Shown: in pieces, positions 20,423 through 36,871 of the stretch
Numbering within the stretch: the first letter of the stretch is position 1
How the letters are laid out: every line of letters begins with the position of its first letter
NCBI GenBank assembly: GCA_029339505.1
Contig: JAQISU010000003.1
Coordinates: 22,533,001-22,597,000, forward strand
From: Unio delphinus
Lineage: Eukaryota > Mollusca > Bivalvia > Unionida > Unionidae
Direction: 5' to 3'
Length of the DNA: 64,000 nt
Translations under genes and position numbers: made by a program
The notes under the pieces: generated by a model
What the model was told of the DNA's origin: nothing
Databases searched by the model: none
What the model saw: only the letters and a program-made list of their open reading frames with translations

Positions 20423-20608
20423 TCATATAACCTCCACAAAACATTCTTGTTCTTGTGTTATAAAGTCTTCATTGTCTAATATTTCATCTAGCTGTTTTGC
20501 GCCATAATTTATAAATGTACATTTTAGAGGAGTTATGGCCTCCAAATGGTCCATATTTTCTTTTTGCAGAAATACTACCTTAGTATGTAACTTTGTTGAA
20601 GACACCAT
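20423..20608 (-). CDS. Possible last exon of an unidentified host gene
   Basis: A leftward 61-codon frame (starting MVSSTKLHTKVVFLQKEN) ends with an acidic tail NEDFITQEQECFVEVI and stop at 20423. It lies on the same strand as the exon candidate at 20863-21240, but I found no clear acceptor. Low support. Confidence 0.2.
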   Translation of the reverse strand: MVSSTKLHTKVVFLQKENMDHLEAITPLKCTFINYGAKQLDEILDNEDFITQEQECFVEVI

Positions 20609-20862
20609 AGGTTAATTCTGATTTTGTCTATATCTGCATACTCATATAGCAGTGATGTATCCACTGTTTTTTAACCACATTCGTTTGTTTTCACACAATA
20701 ATTTCTTAATTATTTATAATTTTAAGAACATTTTATTTTGTTACGAGTCTACGGTCTTAAAGTAAGTATGAGAAAAGAGTGAAAATTAACAAACTTTGTA
20801 GAATTTATCAAATAATTTATTGCCTAGAGTACAAAGTGAAAATGTAACAATGAGGAACTTAC

Positions 20863-21240
20863 GGTACAAACTAAATTGCAACTAATCTTAGAATTACAGA
20901 CATAAGTCCAAATAATATAAAGTCCTGAATGAATTAAATCCAAAGCTGAATGAGACGATCTGTCTGGTGGCTCGTAGAGTCTTGATGTGTCAACAGTCTC
21001 TTGTTGCATCACAATAATATGATTCCAGATTTGAATTGCTATATATTCCAAGGATTGACCCTGTTTAAGAATGTTTTCAAAACACGATTGTATTTCCAGA
21101 GAAAATACTAATCGCTTGAATTCAATATGGGCAAAATAATGATTCCAGCCCGAAATTAAATACTTGACACAACACATAACACAACTTGATTCTGCTAGTA
21201 GAACTTTAAGCACGAATGAAAAATACTCTTTGTAACAAGA
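20863..21240 (-). CDS. Unidentified host exon with consensus donor
   Basis: A leftward open frame from about 21240 ends at a canonical donor (exon ends 20863; GTAAGT is the complement of 20857-20862). The encoded residues include FSLEIQSCFENILKQGQSLEYI and TSRLYEPPDRSSHSALDLIHS, helix-rich and alpha-solenoid-like. I do not recognise the family. The 3' splice site may be the AG near 21242, but its pyrimidine tract is weak. Confidence 0.35.
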
Positions 21241-23680
<2,440 letters not shown>

Positions 23681-23682
<2 letters not shown>

Positions 23683-24569
23683 TCTTTACGAGCACTTCAT
23701 TGTCATCACAAACACAGAGATCATTGTGACCGGTCTCAAACATATATCAATATATCACCCTGACCGATTACATAGATCACACTTACCAAGATTTTACGTT
23801 GTTTTGACTTAGTTTCAACTTTGCTTTTTAAGCAGTTCGTGCCTGAATCGTGAAAATAACAGACTGAACAAATCTCTAGTGGTAGCTCTCATATTTAAAA
23901 AAAGCAATTATTGCCCATATATATAATATTCATTTTTTTTTTCTTTCAGCTTACGCATTTAGGTTTTGTGCATGCTATGTACAAATTATCATATCCAGAG
24001 TCATGGAACCTGTTGAGGGGATGCATCTTGAGGTATACTTCTCATTCATTTGTTAGTTAGTAATTATAAAAATATTTATCTCCTCACTGACCTGTGTTAA
24101 ATTTATAATGCTCATTTCTCAGTCACTAGAACAACATAATTGATTTTGATATGTCACTCTCTTAATACCACATCCTTACATATGTTTAACTAGTTTCAGC
24201 AGGAAATGTCATGTTTTGTGATGTACAGGAAACTGTACGGAAACAAACATCATCTGCAAATATTTTTCTAAGTAACTGAAACCACAAAGAAAGTGTAGAC
24301 AATGGCACTACGAGAACTACATTAAAGCTGGAAGTTACGGAAGGGTTTATGCGTTTGCGTCAATAAAATTAAACCCGATGATTTGAAATTGTGCAGACTA
24401 TAACAAACATTATAGTTTATGTGTTAAGAGACTTGGATAACTGCATGAAAACGTCACAGTAATTTTCGTTACTTGGAAACCTGGATGAAAGCAATTGTAC
24501 ACGGTTCCATTGTAGTTTCCGCCTAATTTCCTTGTTTCTTAAACTACATTATTTATACCATCTAAGCAT
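23681..24569. other. No gene seen
   Basis: AT-rich flank downstream of deaminase copy 2. No exon, repeat or RNA gene could be supported. Confidence 0.35.
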
Positions 24570-25310
24570 CTATTTTTGTCTCGCCTTTTGTTCCACATCT
24601 TGTAGGTACTGTCTATCTACTGTCTCTCTTGCCTTCATCTCTGCCTTCCTCTCTGCCTTAGTTCCTATTTCTTCAATGTATTTTTTCAACTTATCATCAT
24701 CCCAAACAAGTTGTAATTTTATTCCTGCATTCCATAAGTTAGCTAATCCTTCGACATTTTTGTTTATATCATTATGTGGGTAAAATTTATAAAATGTACC
24801 AAATGTTATGCTAATTTCACTCTTCCAATGCTCATTAATCTGTTTTCTCGAAAATTTTACAATTTCATTTGCACAGTCTGCGCACGGTGAATAATTAATT
24901 ACGATATTGAGATTCATTTTGCTTTTCTTATCCTTTCTAGATCTTGCTTGTGTATCTTCTTTAACGTTTAATCCTTCAAAGTCTTTTATTTCAGTTTCAA
25001 GAGCTTCCAATAGTTTTATTTCAGCGTGTTGTTCATTCACCTCATTCAAAAGCTTGTGGCTCTTAGACATGGAGTCTACCGAATGTTCAGTCGGAGGTAT
25101 AAAATCGAGCGTGTAGTGAAGGTATGTGCGACCAACCCAAGTTGATTTTGTATCCCCATACATCAGATCGACTTTGAAATATGTTTTGAAATCCTTAAAA
25201 CTGATTCCTTCTTTGTTTTCCTTATTCGTCGTTGCTTTCCTTGCGATCGTCTTTGGCATCACTGTATTCTCTACTGTCGTCTTCGCTCTCATATTCATTA
25301 GAATGCGCTT
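24570..25310 (-). CDS. AID/APOBEC-like cytidine deaminase, copy 2
   Basis: This is a zinc-dependent deaminase predicted to act on cytosine in DNA or RNA. The exon begins at 25310 after a 3' splice site (CTTTTCAG); the first ATG in frame is 25298, giving 242 residues. After a basic N-terminus come a strand pair (residues 38-62, YFKVDLMYGD and GRTYLHYTL), H91-A-E93 and P138-C139-x-x-C142 (SPCADC) as the zinc site, then EISITFGTFYKFYP (161-174), GLANLWNAGIKLQLVWDD (184-201) and a charged helical tail. Spacing of 44 residues between the two zinc motifs is longer than in vertebrate APOBECs, because of a Lys/Arg-rich loop (114-128). All catalytic residues are present. An acidic alternative frame overlaps the N-terminus, so the true upstream reading is uncertain. 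Upstream exons were not found. Confidence 0.78.
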   Translation of the reverse strand, partial: KRILMNMRAKTTVENTVMPKTIARKATTNKENKEGISFKDFKTYFKVDLMYGDTKSTWVGRTYLHYTLDFIPPTEHSVDSMSKSHKLLNEVNEQHAEIKLLEALETEIKDFEGLNVKEDTQARSRKDKKSKMNLNIVINYSPCADCANEIVKFSRKQINEHWKSEISITFGTFYKFYPHNDINKNVEGLANLWNAGIKLQLVWDDDKLKKYIEEIGTKAERKAEMKARETVDRQYLQDVEQKARQK

Positions 25311-26675
25311 CTGAAAAGATTTTGAAAAGTTTTTATCATTAAATCACTTTTTCTATACAGTACTTTGCATAATAATACAGACATGACTTAACAATAAATT
25401 TGTATTGGCAGTTTATATGTTTTAAATTCGATAGAAAGGAAATTATTTGTACATGGTTAAAAATGGTTCTGAAACTATAAATATGTCTTTAACACATTTC
25501 TGCCAAAGTATGGAGAATGGATATCTAATCAAACATTTAAAGCACTACATATCAGGAAGGAACAAGTGACTCACAATAATAGTACCTGCCATGTTTCAAC
25601 GCCGTTGATCGATTAACACACTTTCATATTTTGCTTCCAGCATTATCATCCATTCTTTTCCTGAAAAAATCAACAAAGAAATATCAGCAATATTAAATAA
25701 TGTGAGCATTTTAACATCAGAAAACAGTTCCTATATTTGTGATGAAGCCTACCATCGATAATTGCCATCTCTAAAATAGAAATGGAAATGATGAATATTT
25801 ACATTAAAAGATAACCAGTTCATGTAAAGTAAATTTAACCAAGATGGGTTAATATTTCTATCCACAGAAACAAACGTCATAATCATAAAAGTTCATCTGA
25901 AATTTGTAAGAGAAAAATGTAAAACGATGAACAGATTTTAATAATTGAAGTGGATAAAAAAGTGTCAACTCTTCATTCATAAAACTTTGTGTTATTTGTC
26001 GTTTCAATACTTGTTAGCATCTGTTCTTTCATTAATCTTTTGAATAATTATTTCATTCATCCATTATATATTTTGTTCATGATTCATAAATTCTTTCACA
26101 TTGTTTCATTCTGTAATATAAACAGTTATTTGATTTTTCACCTTCTGCATGCTTTACACTCGCTTTTCTGGGTCATTATTCCTCACTCATACATTACATA
26201 AACGTATACTTTCATCTAAGCTTTAAACTTGTTTTTGTTGTGCTTCTTCTTTATCTAACCTGATTCAGTTTAATTCCCCATACAACTATGTCCGCGTCAA
26301 TAAGAATTATTATTATTAGGTTTGTTTCTTCTATTGTTAACAGTCTTTTTTTCTTCTAAATTTCGGCTGACTGCCACTTACTGTCGTGTTTTCTTTTTCT
26401 TATTTAGCATTATCTATCCATCAATGTTTCCTTTATTAAAGGCATACAACCTAAGATTTTCGACTTTTTTGTTCTTGCAAATGCATGATATTATGAAAAG
26501 TATAGTAGAAATAATGAGTAATTACAGGTAATTCAGTTTCAAAAAATGTACATCTGTAAGTTTAATCAATGAAAATATAACGATTTTCTGTACGGATTGC
26601 TAATTAATTATGCAGAAACGGAATTTACCGATATTCTCCGAAGTCGCAGTGTCAAGTGACGCGCGTCAACAAATA
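25311..26675. other. Probable upstream intron or intergenic DNA
   Basis: Nothing beyond the splice acceptor at 25311-25312 could be supported; the stretch is AT-rich. Confidence 0.3.
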
Positions 26676-27463
26676 ATGGCAGTCGAGGTAAGCCTATGAT
26701 TCTCTTCTGATGTAATTATTGCCTTATTCTTCGTCTGTCCTTCTCCTTAGTTCTTTATAGTCACCCACAATATATGTATTGCTTATAGATTTCTCATTAT
26801 ATATGATAAATTACAAGAAGTAGGCAGAAAAGTCAATATGATGGAAAATCCTGACAATAAGGGGTTCCTAAGGGGCAATTCTTGAAAGTGTTTACTTCTC
26901 GTGTTTGTGTGATTCTGTTACGTTGTAAGATAAACCAACTAAAAATATGATAATTTGTATCATTGTAATCAGAACCGCTATTAAAAAGTCTCGCTAAAGT
27001 CGCTTCTTTGGCTCAGAATAAAGTTGATTTTTTTGGGCATTTGCACCACATCACGTTCACGTATCCGATAGTCGATGTGATTTGTGCATTTGTTTGTATA
27101 TTTACACGTTTGCTTCATTGCATAACACAAAAATTAATAATTTCCCACATAATATTTAATGGATTTATTTTATTTGGAATTTTTTTACTGACAATTTTTA
27201 AAAAAATGTCTGCAGGACTTTGACCTGGTTGTTTTAGATGAAGTCGTGCTCCTTGTTGCACAGAGGTATATTCAAGATGTCCTGGCAGCAAAATACAATG
27301 ATTATAACCAAGGGAAAATGCATACTGCTAATAGGCAGTTTATATTATGGACTTAACGGATACCTAAGTACTGGCAACAGACATGTCATTCCAAGTTGTT
27401 GTGTATAGGGTATAATGGATAAATAATTTTGGCCAGTACCATGGCTTTACACAAGGAAGACTT
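26676..27463 (+). pseudogene. P2X7 C-terminal-domain-like two-exon gene, damaged
   Basis: Exon 1 would be ATG GCA GTC GAG at 26676-26687 followed by donor GTAAGC. Exon 2 starts at 27216 after TGTCTGCAG in the same phase and reads DFDLVVLDEVVLLVAQRYI, then NRQFILWT to TAA at 27354. The next bases in a shifted frame give GYLSTGNRHVIPSCCV and further on FGQYHGF. The order LD-VL, then YRQF-W, GNR-VIPSC and G-Y-GF is that of the zinc-binding tail domain of P2X7-type receptors, which is also widespread as stand-alone proteins in aquatic animals. The stop and frame changes argue for decay. Confidence 0.5.
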
Positions 27464-29128
<1,665 letters not shown>

Positions 29129-29526
29129 GGAATAGTATATATAATGTACTAAGTACAACGCAAAACTGGCTTAGATATACATATCAAATTCAGGAATGCA
29201 GGGGTCATGTTATCAGGCGAGGAGACTTTGACCTCTTGATTTTTTAAACGTAAAATGACTGGTTGTACTTTATACCTTCCTTGATGTACCCATTAAGTTC
29301 TGGCAGTGTTGTAATCCAAGGCAACATGTATTTATGCAGTGTTGATACCAATTAGCCTATGCAGACAAACAAACTCTTACACATTCACAGGGGTGTTTTA
29401 ATTGCTAACTGACCTTTAACCCTGTTTGCAGCAATATATCACTTCTGAGTTCATGAAATTGGGCCTACTGTACAGTGATGAAAATATACCAAATTCTGTT
29501 TCAAAATTGTAACAGTGTGTGTGATT

Positions 29527-29836
29527 TGGGTTTTTAAGATACCTTGAACAATTTTTCACTCATATTGCTATGATGTTTGCAGTGTGGCAGTTTTATAGTG
29601 ATATCTAGCACTGAGGCATCATGCCGCAGTCATGTAGCATGACATCCCACCCAGTTACATTATCCTGACAGTAGGACGACCAGTCGATACACTAACCTCT
29701 TAATGCTGAGCACCAAATGAGGCAGCTGTTAATACCATTTTTATGTCTTTGGTATGACCTTGCCAGTGATCAAGGCCTCGACAACCTCTTGCATCTGAGG
29801 TGGATGCTCCTACCACTAGGCCACTGGAACGGTCAA
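29527..29836 (-). mobile_element. tRNA-derived SINE, copy 1
   Basis: On the minus strand the element starts with an A-box-like TGGCCTAGTGG, followed by a weak B box, and continues into a conserved body ending in a stretch complementary to TTGAACAATTTTTCACTCATAT. The same body occurs at 46333-46631, 58180-58475 and, shortened, 61095-61290. Confidence 0.75.
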
Positions 29837-30227
29837 CACCAGTATGTAAATAGTAATTTGTTGTTAACAAATATAATCAGTAAAGATCATTTCTAATTGA
29901 TTTCTTTTTTATAAAAAGAACCCCAGAAGTTAACAGCATTTTTTCTTTATAAAATTAGTTTGAAACTGTATGTGAACCGGTAATGGCATACATCGCTGCA
30001 CCTGTGATAAACCACTTCATTACATTGTATTCTTAAAAAATTGGGCAAATAAATTCAGGAAAATATGTAATTTAATTAAAACAAAGTCTAAATATTTTGT
30101 GTTAGAAAATTTAGCCTAAATATTTAATAACGAAATAAGAAATATGGGACAATACTATGTTGTGGAATTCGAAACAATGTTGCTAAGCTCAATGCTTTTT
30201 TCTGATTTAATTCATTTTCATGAAAAT

Positions 30228-30263
30228 ACATACATACATACATACATACATACATACATACAT
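30228..30263. repeat. (CATA)n microsatellite
   Basis: Nine or so ATAC/CATA units. Confidence 0.9.
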
Positions 30264-30909
30264 GGATTGAAGTCATTTGCTCCTATGTACATTTTTTATT
30301 CTTCAAAGTATGCTAGAAATCTTTCTGACTGCAATTTTACACAAAACATGTAGAAAATAAAATTATTAAAAGGTACTTTATTATGCAATAATACCGACTT
30401 GCAATTACACGATTTTAATCTTGTTACTCCTATAATATTAAATGAATTACAATGAATAGTTTCTGCTGTTCTTTTTTTAATACATCATATGGCCAAAATA
30501 CACTGCATTTACCTCAATCTAAACATACATATAAGACAAGTATAAATGCAATGGGTATGAAAAGTTTGAAAAGGTCCTACATCTTGTGGTTCAAATGCAT
30601 GTGTTTTTAAAAACTTTAAGAACATAATCAACAGTGGTCTGAAGATAAACTGAATCTTGGAAATCAAACAGATGCTGGACTTTGGCTCATAGTAGACACT
30701 TCAAGAAAGACAGTCAAAGTCTATATGGGTCCATGGTAGGGATCTTTTGTTATCATACAATCACTAGAATAGTCTCTCCATAACAATTTGATATCAATAG
30801 GTGTTATCTGACTAAAAGGCCTAAATCATTTATACTTAAAATGAGATTTCTGCTTTGTAACAATCTCTTCTGTAGGTGGTGGTGGTATTGGAGCAAGTAC
30901 ATCAGATAT

Positions 30910-33172
30910 TCACCTATGATCATTTATGACCAAAACAACTGGCTGGTTCATTCCAACTCTATCATCTAACCTCATTTTCAATATTTTTATAATTATTTCC
31001 GGAATATACAGGTACTGTTGATCAGCTTTCTTTGGGTTTGCAGACCATCTCTCACTTTTTTGTTGAATGACCTTTGGTATCTGACAAGAAAATGCAAACA
31101 TTTCACTGACAATGTCATTTTATATTTTTTTAATTCTCAAAAGTCCAAATAAAAACTGCATACAATTACATGTAACAAATCATTTTGCTACAGATGAAAA
31201 TGTAAATATAGCAAACCTGTATCTAACCCATATATCATAAAAATGTTTAGATTATTTACAGAATTTTCTAATTACATTAGACTAATTCTAACCAATATTG
31301 GTTTATGAAATTTATTTTAAAAAATTTCTTCTGTAAAAGATTAAATTGTACCACAAACAGATGGTTTATCAACTTTCAGGTAAAGCATTAACATTTTAAT
31401 GAAAATTAATTATTATGTTAACAAACAAGAATAAAGTTTATTACCTTATTTTTCCATCTGTGTTTACAATCACATCTCTGTCAATATGATTGTTATGATC
31501 AAGAGTTGCCAACATATTCCTAGCTCTGAAAGCTGATGGCTTATATGAATGTTCTTTGGAGGCATACAATAAAATCAAACTTCTGGAAATTCTCCAGTTT
31601 TGCTGTACTTCTGAAACAATGTAAAATAACTAAATAAATAAATTGATTCAGATGCAAAGAACTATTTCAAAATTATAAATCCCAATTAATCTGTTTTGAT
31701 GAAAATGCCAATGTACAGTAGCATTATACAGGCAGAGAATAATCAACTCATTTCACCCCTACAAATTTTTTTCCTTGTCACCTGAAATGGGGGTAGGGAA
31801 TGCATTTGTGGGCTAATTTTGAATACATTGAAATACATCTGCTTCCAAGAATTTTTTGTTTGCTTGGATATATGCCTAGGTGTGCTAGAAACATCATTCG
31901 GCATCTGCATAAGGGTAAAAGTTGGAGTTTTTTCTTCTTCTGACCCATCATTTTCCTCCTGGCCACCTTTTACTTCCAATCTCCAAATTATCCTACTTCT
32001 GCAAATGTTCACCTGTCTGTGTATTGCTCAGACCGATATGAATTAGACTGCAAGCAAAAAAGTAAAAATTCCAGAAACAAAATCTGATTCCAACAATGGG
32101 CATGTGCACAAAAATCGGGTAAAGCTTGACCCCTCCCTCCCTGTACACATGCATACTTTATATTTTTTACACACACCCCATCTGCGTACATGCAATTGCC
32201 CTCCCCATTCTGTAGAACAGCCTATATTTAATCCACACTGAAAAGACCAAGGATTAATAATATGATGTATTTAATATAACAGATAGTCCACCAATGCTGA
32301 ATGTCTGGCTGCATCAAATAAATAAGCTGTGTAACTTTAAAACGTTTGTCGATTGTCCACTAAAACTCAAACACCAACTGAACCCAGTCAAGCAGGTTAC
32401 ATATTAGACAAATTACTATCGAGGTATATGTGTACATACATAATCAGCAGACCTCCCACCCCCATACACAAGCATATGCATTTGGGTAAACACTGTTTTC
32501 ACTGTTTTATCTTTAAAAAGAAAGTTATTTAATTTTTCCCGTGGGGAAAGGAATGATGCCACATCCCCACGGGCGTTTATGCACACATAGTGTGCTATTT
32601 AATTTGGTCATGCATAAAATATACTTAACTGTATTGCATTAATTTTATTTACAGACATCACTATTTACATTATAAATAATTTGTATTTAAAAAAAAACAA
32701 AACAGCAGTGACTGTTTGCCTCTAAATAGTCTTATGGTTGCGTGCGAAAATGAAGATGATCATTAATACCCCCTTTGGTAGCCTCAAAAAAAGCTACTGT
32801 ATGTTATGTACATGCGGATTTCAGCGATATTGTTGCAGGGCTGTGGCATTTTATTTCAAGCTAAATGGAATAATGCCAGTTTATAAAAATATGTTATTTT
32901 AAGAGTTTTGATAAAGTGTTAACAATACAGAAATAAAACAGCGGTATAAAAACTTGACTGTACATTGCAAAATTGAGACTCACCAGTATCCAGCAAGAAT
33001 TTGGCGACCTCTGGATTAATTTCCAGGCTCAAAGTGGACTTCTTTTTATTCCATCGTTCATGCTGGTCACCAATACATATGCGTGTGCTGCCATAATTTG
33101 CCCAAACAGCTTTTTTTCCCTCCTCCTTTTAGAATCTAAGTGTTGCTTTCGCTCTAGTTGCGGACACGCCAT
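30910..33172 (-). CDS. Unidentified three-exon host gene
   Basis: Three leftward exons join in consistent phase. Exon 1 runs from ATG 33172 to 32984 (donor GTGAGT) and contains GDQHERWNKKKSTLSLEINP and FLLDT. Exon 2 is 31610-31445 (acceptor TTGTTTCAG, donor GTAATA) with NWRISRSLILLYAS and ARNMLATLDHNNH. Exon 3 is 31080-30910 (acceptor TTCTTGTCAG) with RYQRSFNKK, then, in the next frame, SERWSANPKKADQQYLYIPE, ending at TGA. Two frame changes are needed, one in the A-run of exon 1 (near 33130) and one in the A-run 31056-31061 of exon 3. Both sit in homopolymers, so assembly error is as likely as decay. I do not recognise the family; a small charged nuclear-type protein is possible. Confidence 0.5.
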
Positions 33173-34195
33173 TATTTTTGTAAACACGTGTTTGCGCATG
33201 GCTAAAATTCTTAATCTTCGGGAGAGGTCAACACAGAGGTTACATGAATATAGGCGTGGCGAATAGCGAATTTTTGTCTGCAGACAATAATTAAAAATCG
33301 CGTATTTTATCAAAAAATTACCGATTCTAGCCTGATTTCGGCCTCAGTAACAGCCTGAATCGTAATTTTTCAACTAAATAAGTCATCACGAACTGAAAAA
33401 AGAACAAAATAATTTTATTCGTTTTTACTTAGGTTGTATGCCTTTAAATATTCATTCATGTCGTTTCACTAAACTAGTATTTGTTAACAATATTGTTAAC
33501 TGTTAAACGCAGCATTTTCTGCAAACTGAACTGACACAATATGGATGGTCTTTAAACGGTTGCTTGTTTATCATGTGAGTGTGTGCCATGCGAATATGAC
33601 ATACCAGATCTTTACTAATTGTATTACTTTACAAGAACATTTATATATAAAGTTAATTTACTAATGAGATTTATACTAACTAATGTCAGGAGACTGCAAG
33701 ATTCTTTTTCTAAGCGAAGAGCAATTTAAAACCTGCTAAATGACTATTGGTAGTACCTTTCCAATGTGCTTAAATAGTAGTACGAATAACGATTGAACGG
33801 ACTGGGTTGTTATATTGGGGTGGGGTATATCAATATATACATTGCCAATGAAATAATAATTATTTAAAGCCTGAATCTCAATATTTATCAGAAATCTTGA
33901 TCTTGAACATCACAGAGAGAAATTTAACAGTTTAGGTAAATGCTGTATTTTAGATAACAAATGTAATGAAAACTTTTAAGAATAAGTGAGTTTGTAACTG
34001 TAATGATAATCCTAATATTTTAGAACGTTAAAAGAAAAATGTTTCGTTTTTGACAACTGAGCGATTCTAAGAAGATTGAACGCATACTACTAGTAAGAGA
34101 AACACTGTATCTAGTTAGTTGCTGGCCTCGTTTCAGAATCAGTGACATTCCGGTAAACAACCTTTTAGTTATTGTTTTATCCTTGTCAGAGAGTA
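33173..34195. other. Upstream flank, no gene seen
   Basis: AT-rich DNA between the host gene start and element C. No promoter motif stands out. Confidence 0.3.
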
Positions 34196-34345
34196 GAAGA
34201 GAGTGTGAACAGACCACATTTTTTGACAAAAAAAGCCTCTATTAGTGAGAGAACAGATCGAAACTATTTCAGACAAACTAATGTATGACAATTTTGGTTT
34301 CAAACGAGGAGTCTATTTGTTAATCAAAGAGGGGTGAACAGACCC
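34196..34345. repeat. Decayed terminal repeat of element C
   Basis: Three degenerate units related to the element terminal repeat (GTGAACAGACC, GAACAGATCGAAACTATTTC, GGGGTGAACAGACCC) lie left of the gene-bearing part of element C, in the same orientation as at 2623. Confidence 0.5.
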
Positions 34346-34358
34346 AGTGTAAAGCCTC

Positions 34359-34361
<3 letters not shown>

Positions 34362-34409
<48 letters not shown>
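34362..34409. repeat. (GA)n microsatellite
   Basis: About 24 GA units, lying between the decayed terminal repeat and the element C body, so it probably grew after insertion. Confidence 0.95.
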
Positions 34410-34410
<1 letters not shown>

Positions 34411-34752
34411 TTTAGTCTCTTTGGCAACCAAGACTGTTGCGAAACTAAACACATACGTATTTGTTGTCGCGGTTTTATTAGCTGCTATGGTTTTTAATCG
34501 AATATTTGATCAATACCGATACGATATCTTGATCTAGGGTCATGGAAATGTATCGTTATAAATCCATGCGGGATTGACCGAGCGTGACTAAAGAAATTTC
34601 TAAATTTATTATAATCCATATCACCACTGCACCAGACCCGATGAATATTTTGTAACGTATACGTACTAACCACATTAAATACCGATATATATATATGACA
34701 ATTGTCTCTGATTACACTATTTGAGTTGGGTAACATAGTTTACATCAGTGTT

Positions 34753-35144
34753 TTAATGCCAACCGTGTGAAAATATCCTGGCAGAGTTTGCCTGTTTATC
34801 CAACATCACATCACCATACACTACTAAATTGATAATGGATCAATCAATCGAGTCAACACTCGGTGCTTCTTTAATATCAGTGATAAATTCAATAACATCT
34901 TCGTTCAACGATTTTGCACGTTCATTAAAATCCTTTATGTTTTTTAACACTGTTGTTCATTAACTGACGGAGCAACTAAATACAATTTGTTCCATTTTAA
35001 CCATCTCATTATGATATTAAGTAACAACTGCGTCTTGCCACTTGCAGAAGGTCCAATTATAATCATAGGAATAGAATTTGGTAGCGGTGCATGATTTTGG
35101 ACCGGCTCTCGTGTTTTTGTCGCCGAAAAATAAATTGCATTCAT
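34753..35144 (-). pseudogene. Packaging ATPase, element C
   Basis: Homologue of 3099-3494. It starts with ATG 35144 (MNAIYFSATKTREPV); the P-loop is GPSASGKTQ. A frame change after residue 66 (near 34945) and a TGA in place of a glycine codon near 34847 break it. The start codon agrees with the proposed original start in element A. Confidence 0.75.
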
Positions 35145-35161
35145 ATTATTATAAATAAATT

Positions 35162-35650
35162 ATGAATCTATATTGTGTTAAATGTAAGACGAGTACTAGC
35201 ACAAACGACTTTACAACAATTACAACAAGCAATAATAGATCAGCACTTGCCGGTAAGTGTGTACTATGTGGTACAAAATTTTTTTAGATTTGTTTCTATG
35301 CAATCGGGTAATGATTTTTAAAAAAGCGAGGAGGTAGTATTGCAGCAAAATTGACAAAACTTCCAGGGGTTCCATGGGGAAAATACCCAGGAGAAAAACA
35401 TATTCCAGGAGATAATTACTGCGGCCCATGAACCAGATTCGATATAAGGCTTGATAGCAAAAACCAACCAAGACCAGGTGAATATCTGATAAACGCTATT
35501 GATAAGGCGTGTCATGCTCATGATGTATAAAAGTAGCAATCTGCAACATAGACATATCGCAAATGTGAAATTGATTCAAGCGTTGAATTCTATTGCGAAT
35601 AAATCTTTCAAAGGAATCAGTAGCTAACTTGTTAGCAAGATCTGCAATGA
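35162..35650 (+). pseudogene. Zinc-ribbon and PLA2 protein, element C
   Basis: Homologue of 3512-4028, beginning MNLYCVKCKTSTSTND. The calcium loop YCGP at about 35416 is cut by TGA. In the catalytic block the His-Asp pair is present (CHAHDV, near 35513-35525), but a 6-base deletion removes the following Ala-Tyr and creates a stop. The copy is inactive. Confidence 0.68.
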
Positions 35651-35688
35651 AAGGTAAACTGGTATTAGGTGCTGGTAATAATATTAAT

Positions 35689-36648
35689 ATGGAATCTATT
35701 TATTATTCCACAAGAGGATGCTGGAGAGGTAAATCAGCGATTAATAAACTCGTCAGCGCGGCTAAAGTAAAAAAATGTTTCTGCAGCAGATTGGTTATCA
35801 AGACAAGCGATATGGCAGATTTATCTTCCACCGACTAAACAAATTCACTTTGCACACTTGATATCATTGTTCTAAATGAAATTTATTAAGCTGGTATATT
35901 ATTTCTGCCGAATGATACTGTCAATACACGGACATACAAGTATGCGTTAACTGTAGTTGATGTTGCGAGTAGATACAAGGAAGCTGAACTATAGTTGATC
36001 AAGGCGGCATCAGAGGTACCTTCTGCATTTGAACGAATTTATCGAGGAGGACCTTTACAGTGGCCAAATCTATTTTTACAGGTTGATCCTGGCAAGGAAT
36101 TTCAGGGTGCAATGTTATCAACGATAAAGCATCATAATGTCACCATCAGACGGGGAAATACTGCAATATACCGCGATCAGGCAATTGTTGAACGATTTAA
36201 TCGCTCAGTGGTTATTTGGATGTAAATAAGCGAAGGAATTTATCTGGGATAAAAAAAACACATGAATGGGTTGCACTATTCCCAAGTGTGATAACTGCAA
36301 TAAATGATGAAATTACTTGAACAATAAATATAAAACCTATTAACGCAATCAAAACAAAACAAGTATATATAACCTTAGAAAATACACAAAATGATTTTTC
36401 AAAACAGCGAATACTCAGTAATGTCACCGTGTAATATTTATATGAACCCGGTGAACTTGAAGGTGGTAAAAAAGAGCTACTGATCCTATTTGGAGTGTCA
36501 CATCACATACAATATCAGCATAACAAGATCCACGGATAGACCCGCAGTCTATAGATTAGATTCAACTGCTCCTCAGCGTGGATTTACCCGTTAACAGTTA
36601 GAAGTGATACCCGAGGATACACAATTACCGCCACGATCACTTAACTAG
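35689..36648 (+). pseudogene. rve integrase, element C
   Basis: Homologue of 4039-4985. The N-terminus MESIYYSTRGCWRGKSAI is intact where A has a stop. QVDPGKEFQG (near 36085) and QAIVERFNRS (near 36180-36210) keep the second Asp and the Glu region. Several frame changes and stops elsewhere, and loss around the first Asp block (35870-35930). The end again overlaps the convergent HNH-like frame. Confidence 0.75.
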
Positions 36649-36871
36649 CACATCTGCGTCTGTTACACTCTAGACAGGTAAGTAAAACATTTTCTCGTGT
36701 ATGACCAAGACTGCTATTTGTTCTGGCTGCGGTAAATTGAAGAGGATATTTATCCGACCATGACCTTAGGATTATACAATTACAGTTAGCGCAGTGATTA
36801 TTCTGTTGTTGTTTCGGTATCATTATAAATCCTACATCAATATCAAATTCCCTATTATTTTCTTGTTGCAC
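36641..36871 (-). pseudogene. HNH-like domain next to helicase, element C
   Basis: Contains NNHCANCN and GHTRENVLLTCLECNRRR, an HNH-type metal-binding arrangement. It overlaps the end of the helicase frame in the +1 frame, as in element A, and has no ATG (it would start at GTG 36871). Likely a tail domain of the polymerase-helicase protein. Confidence 0.5.
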
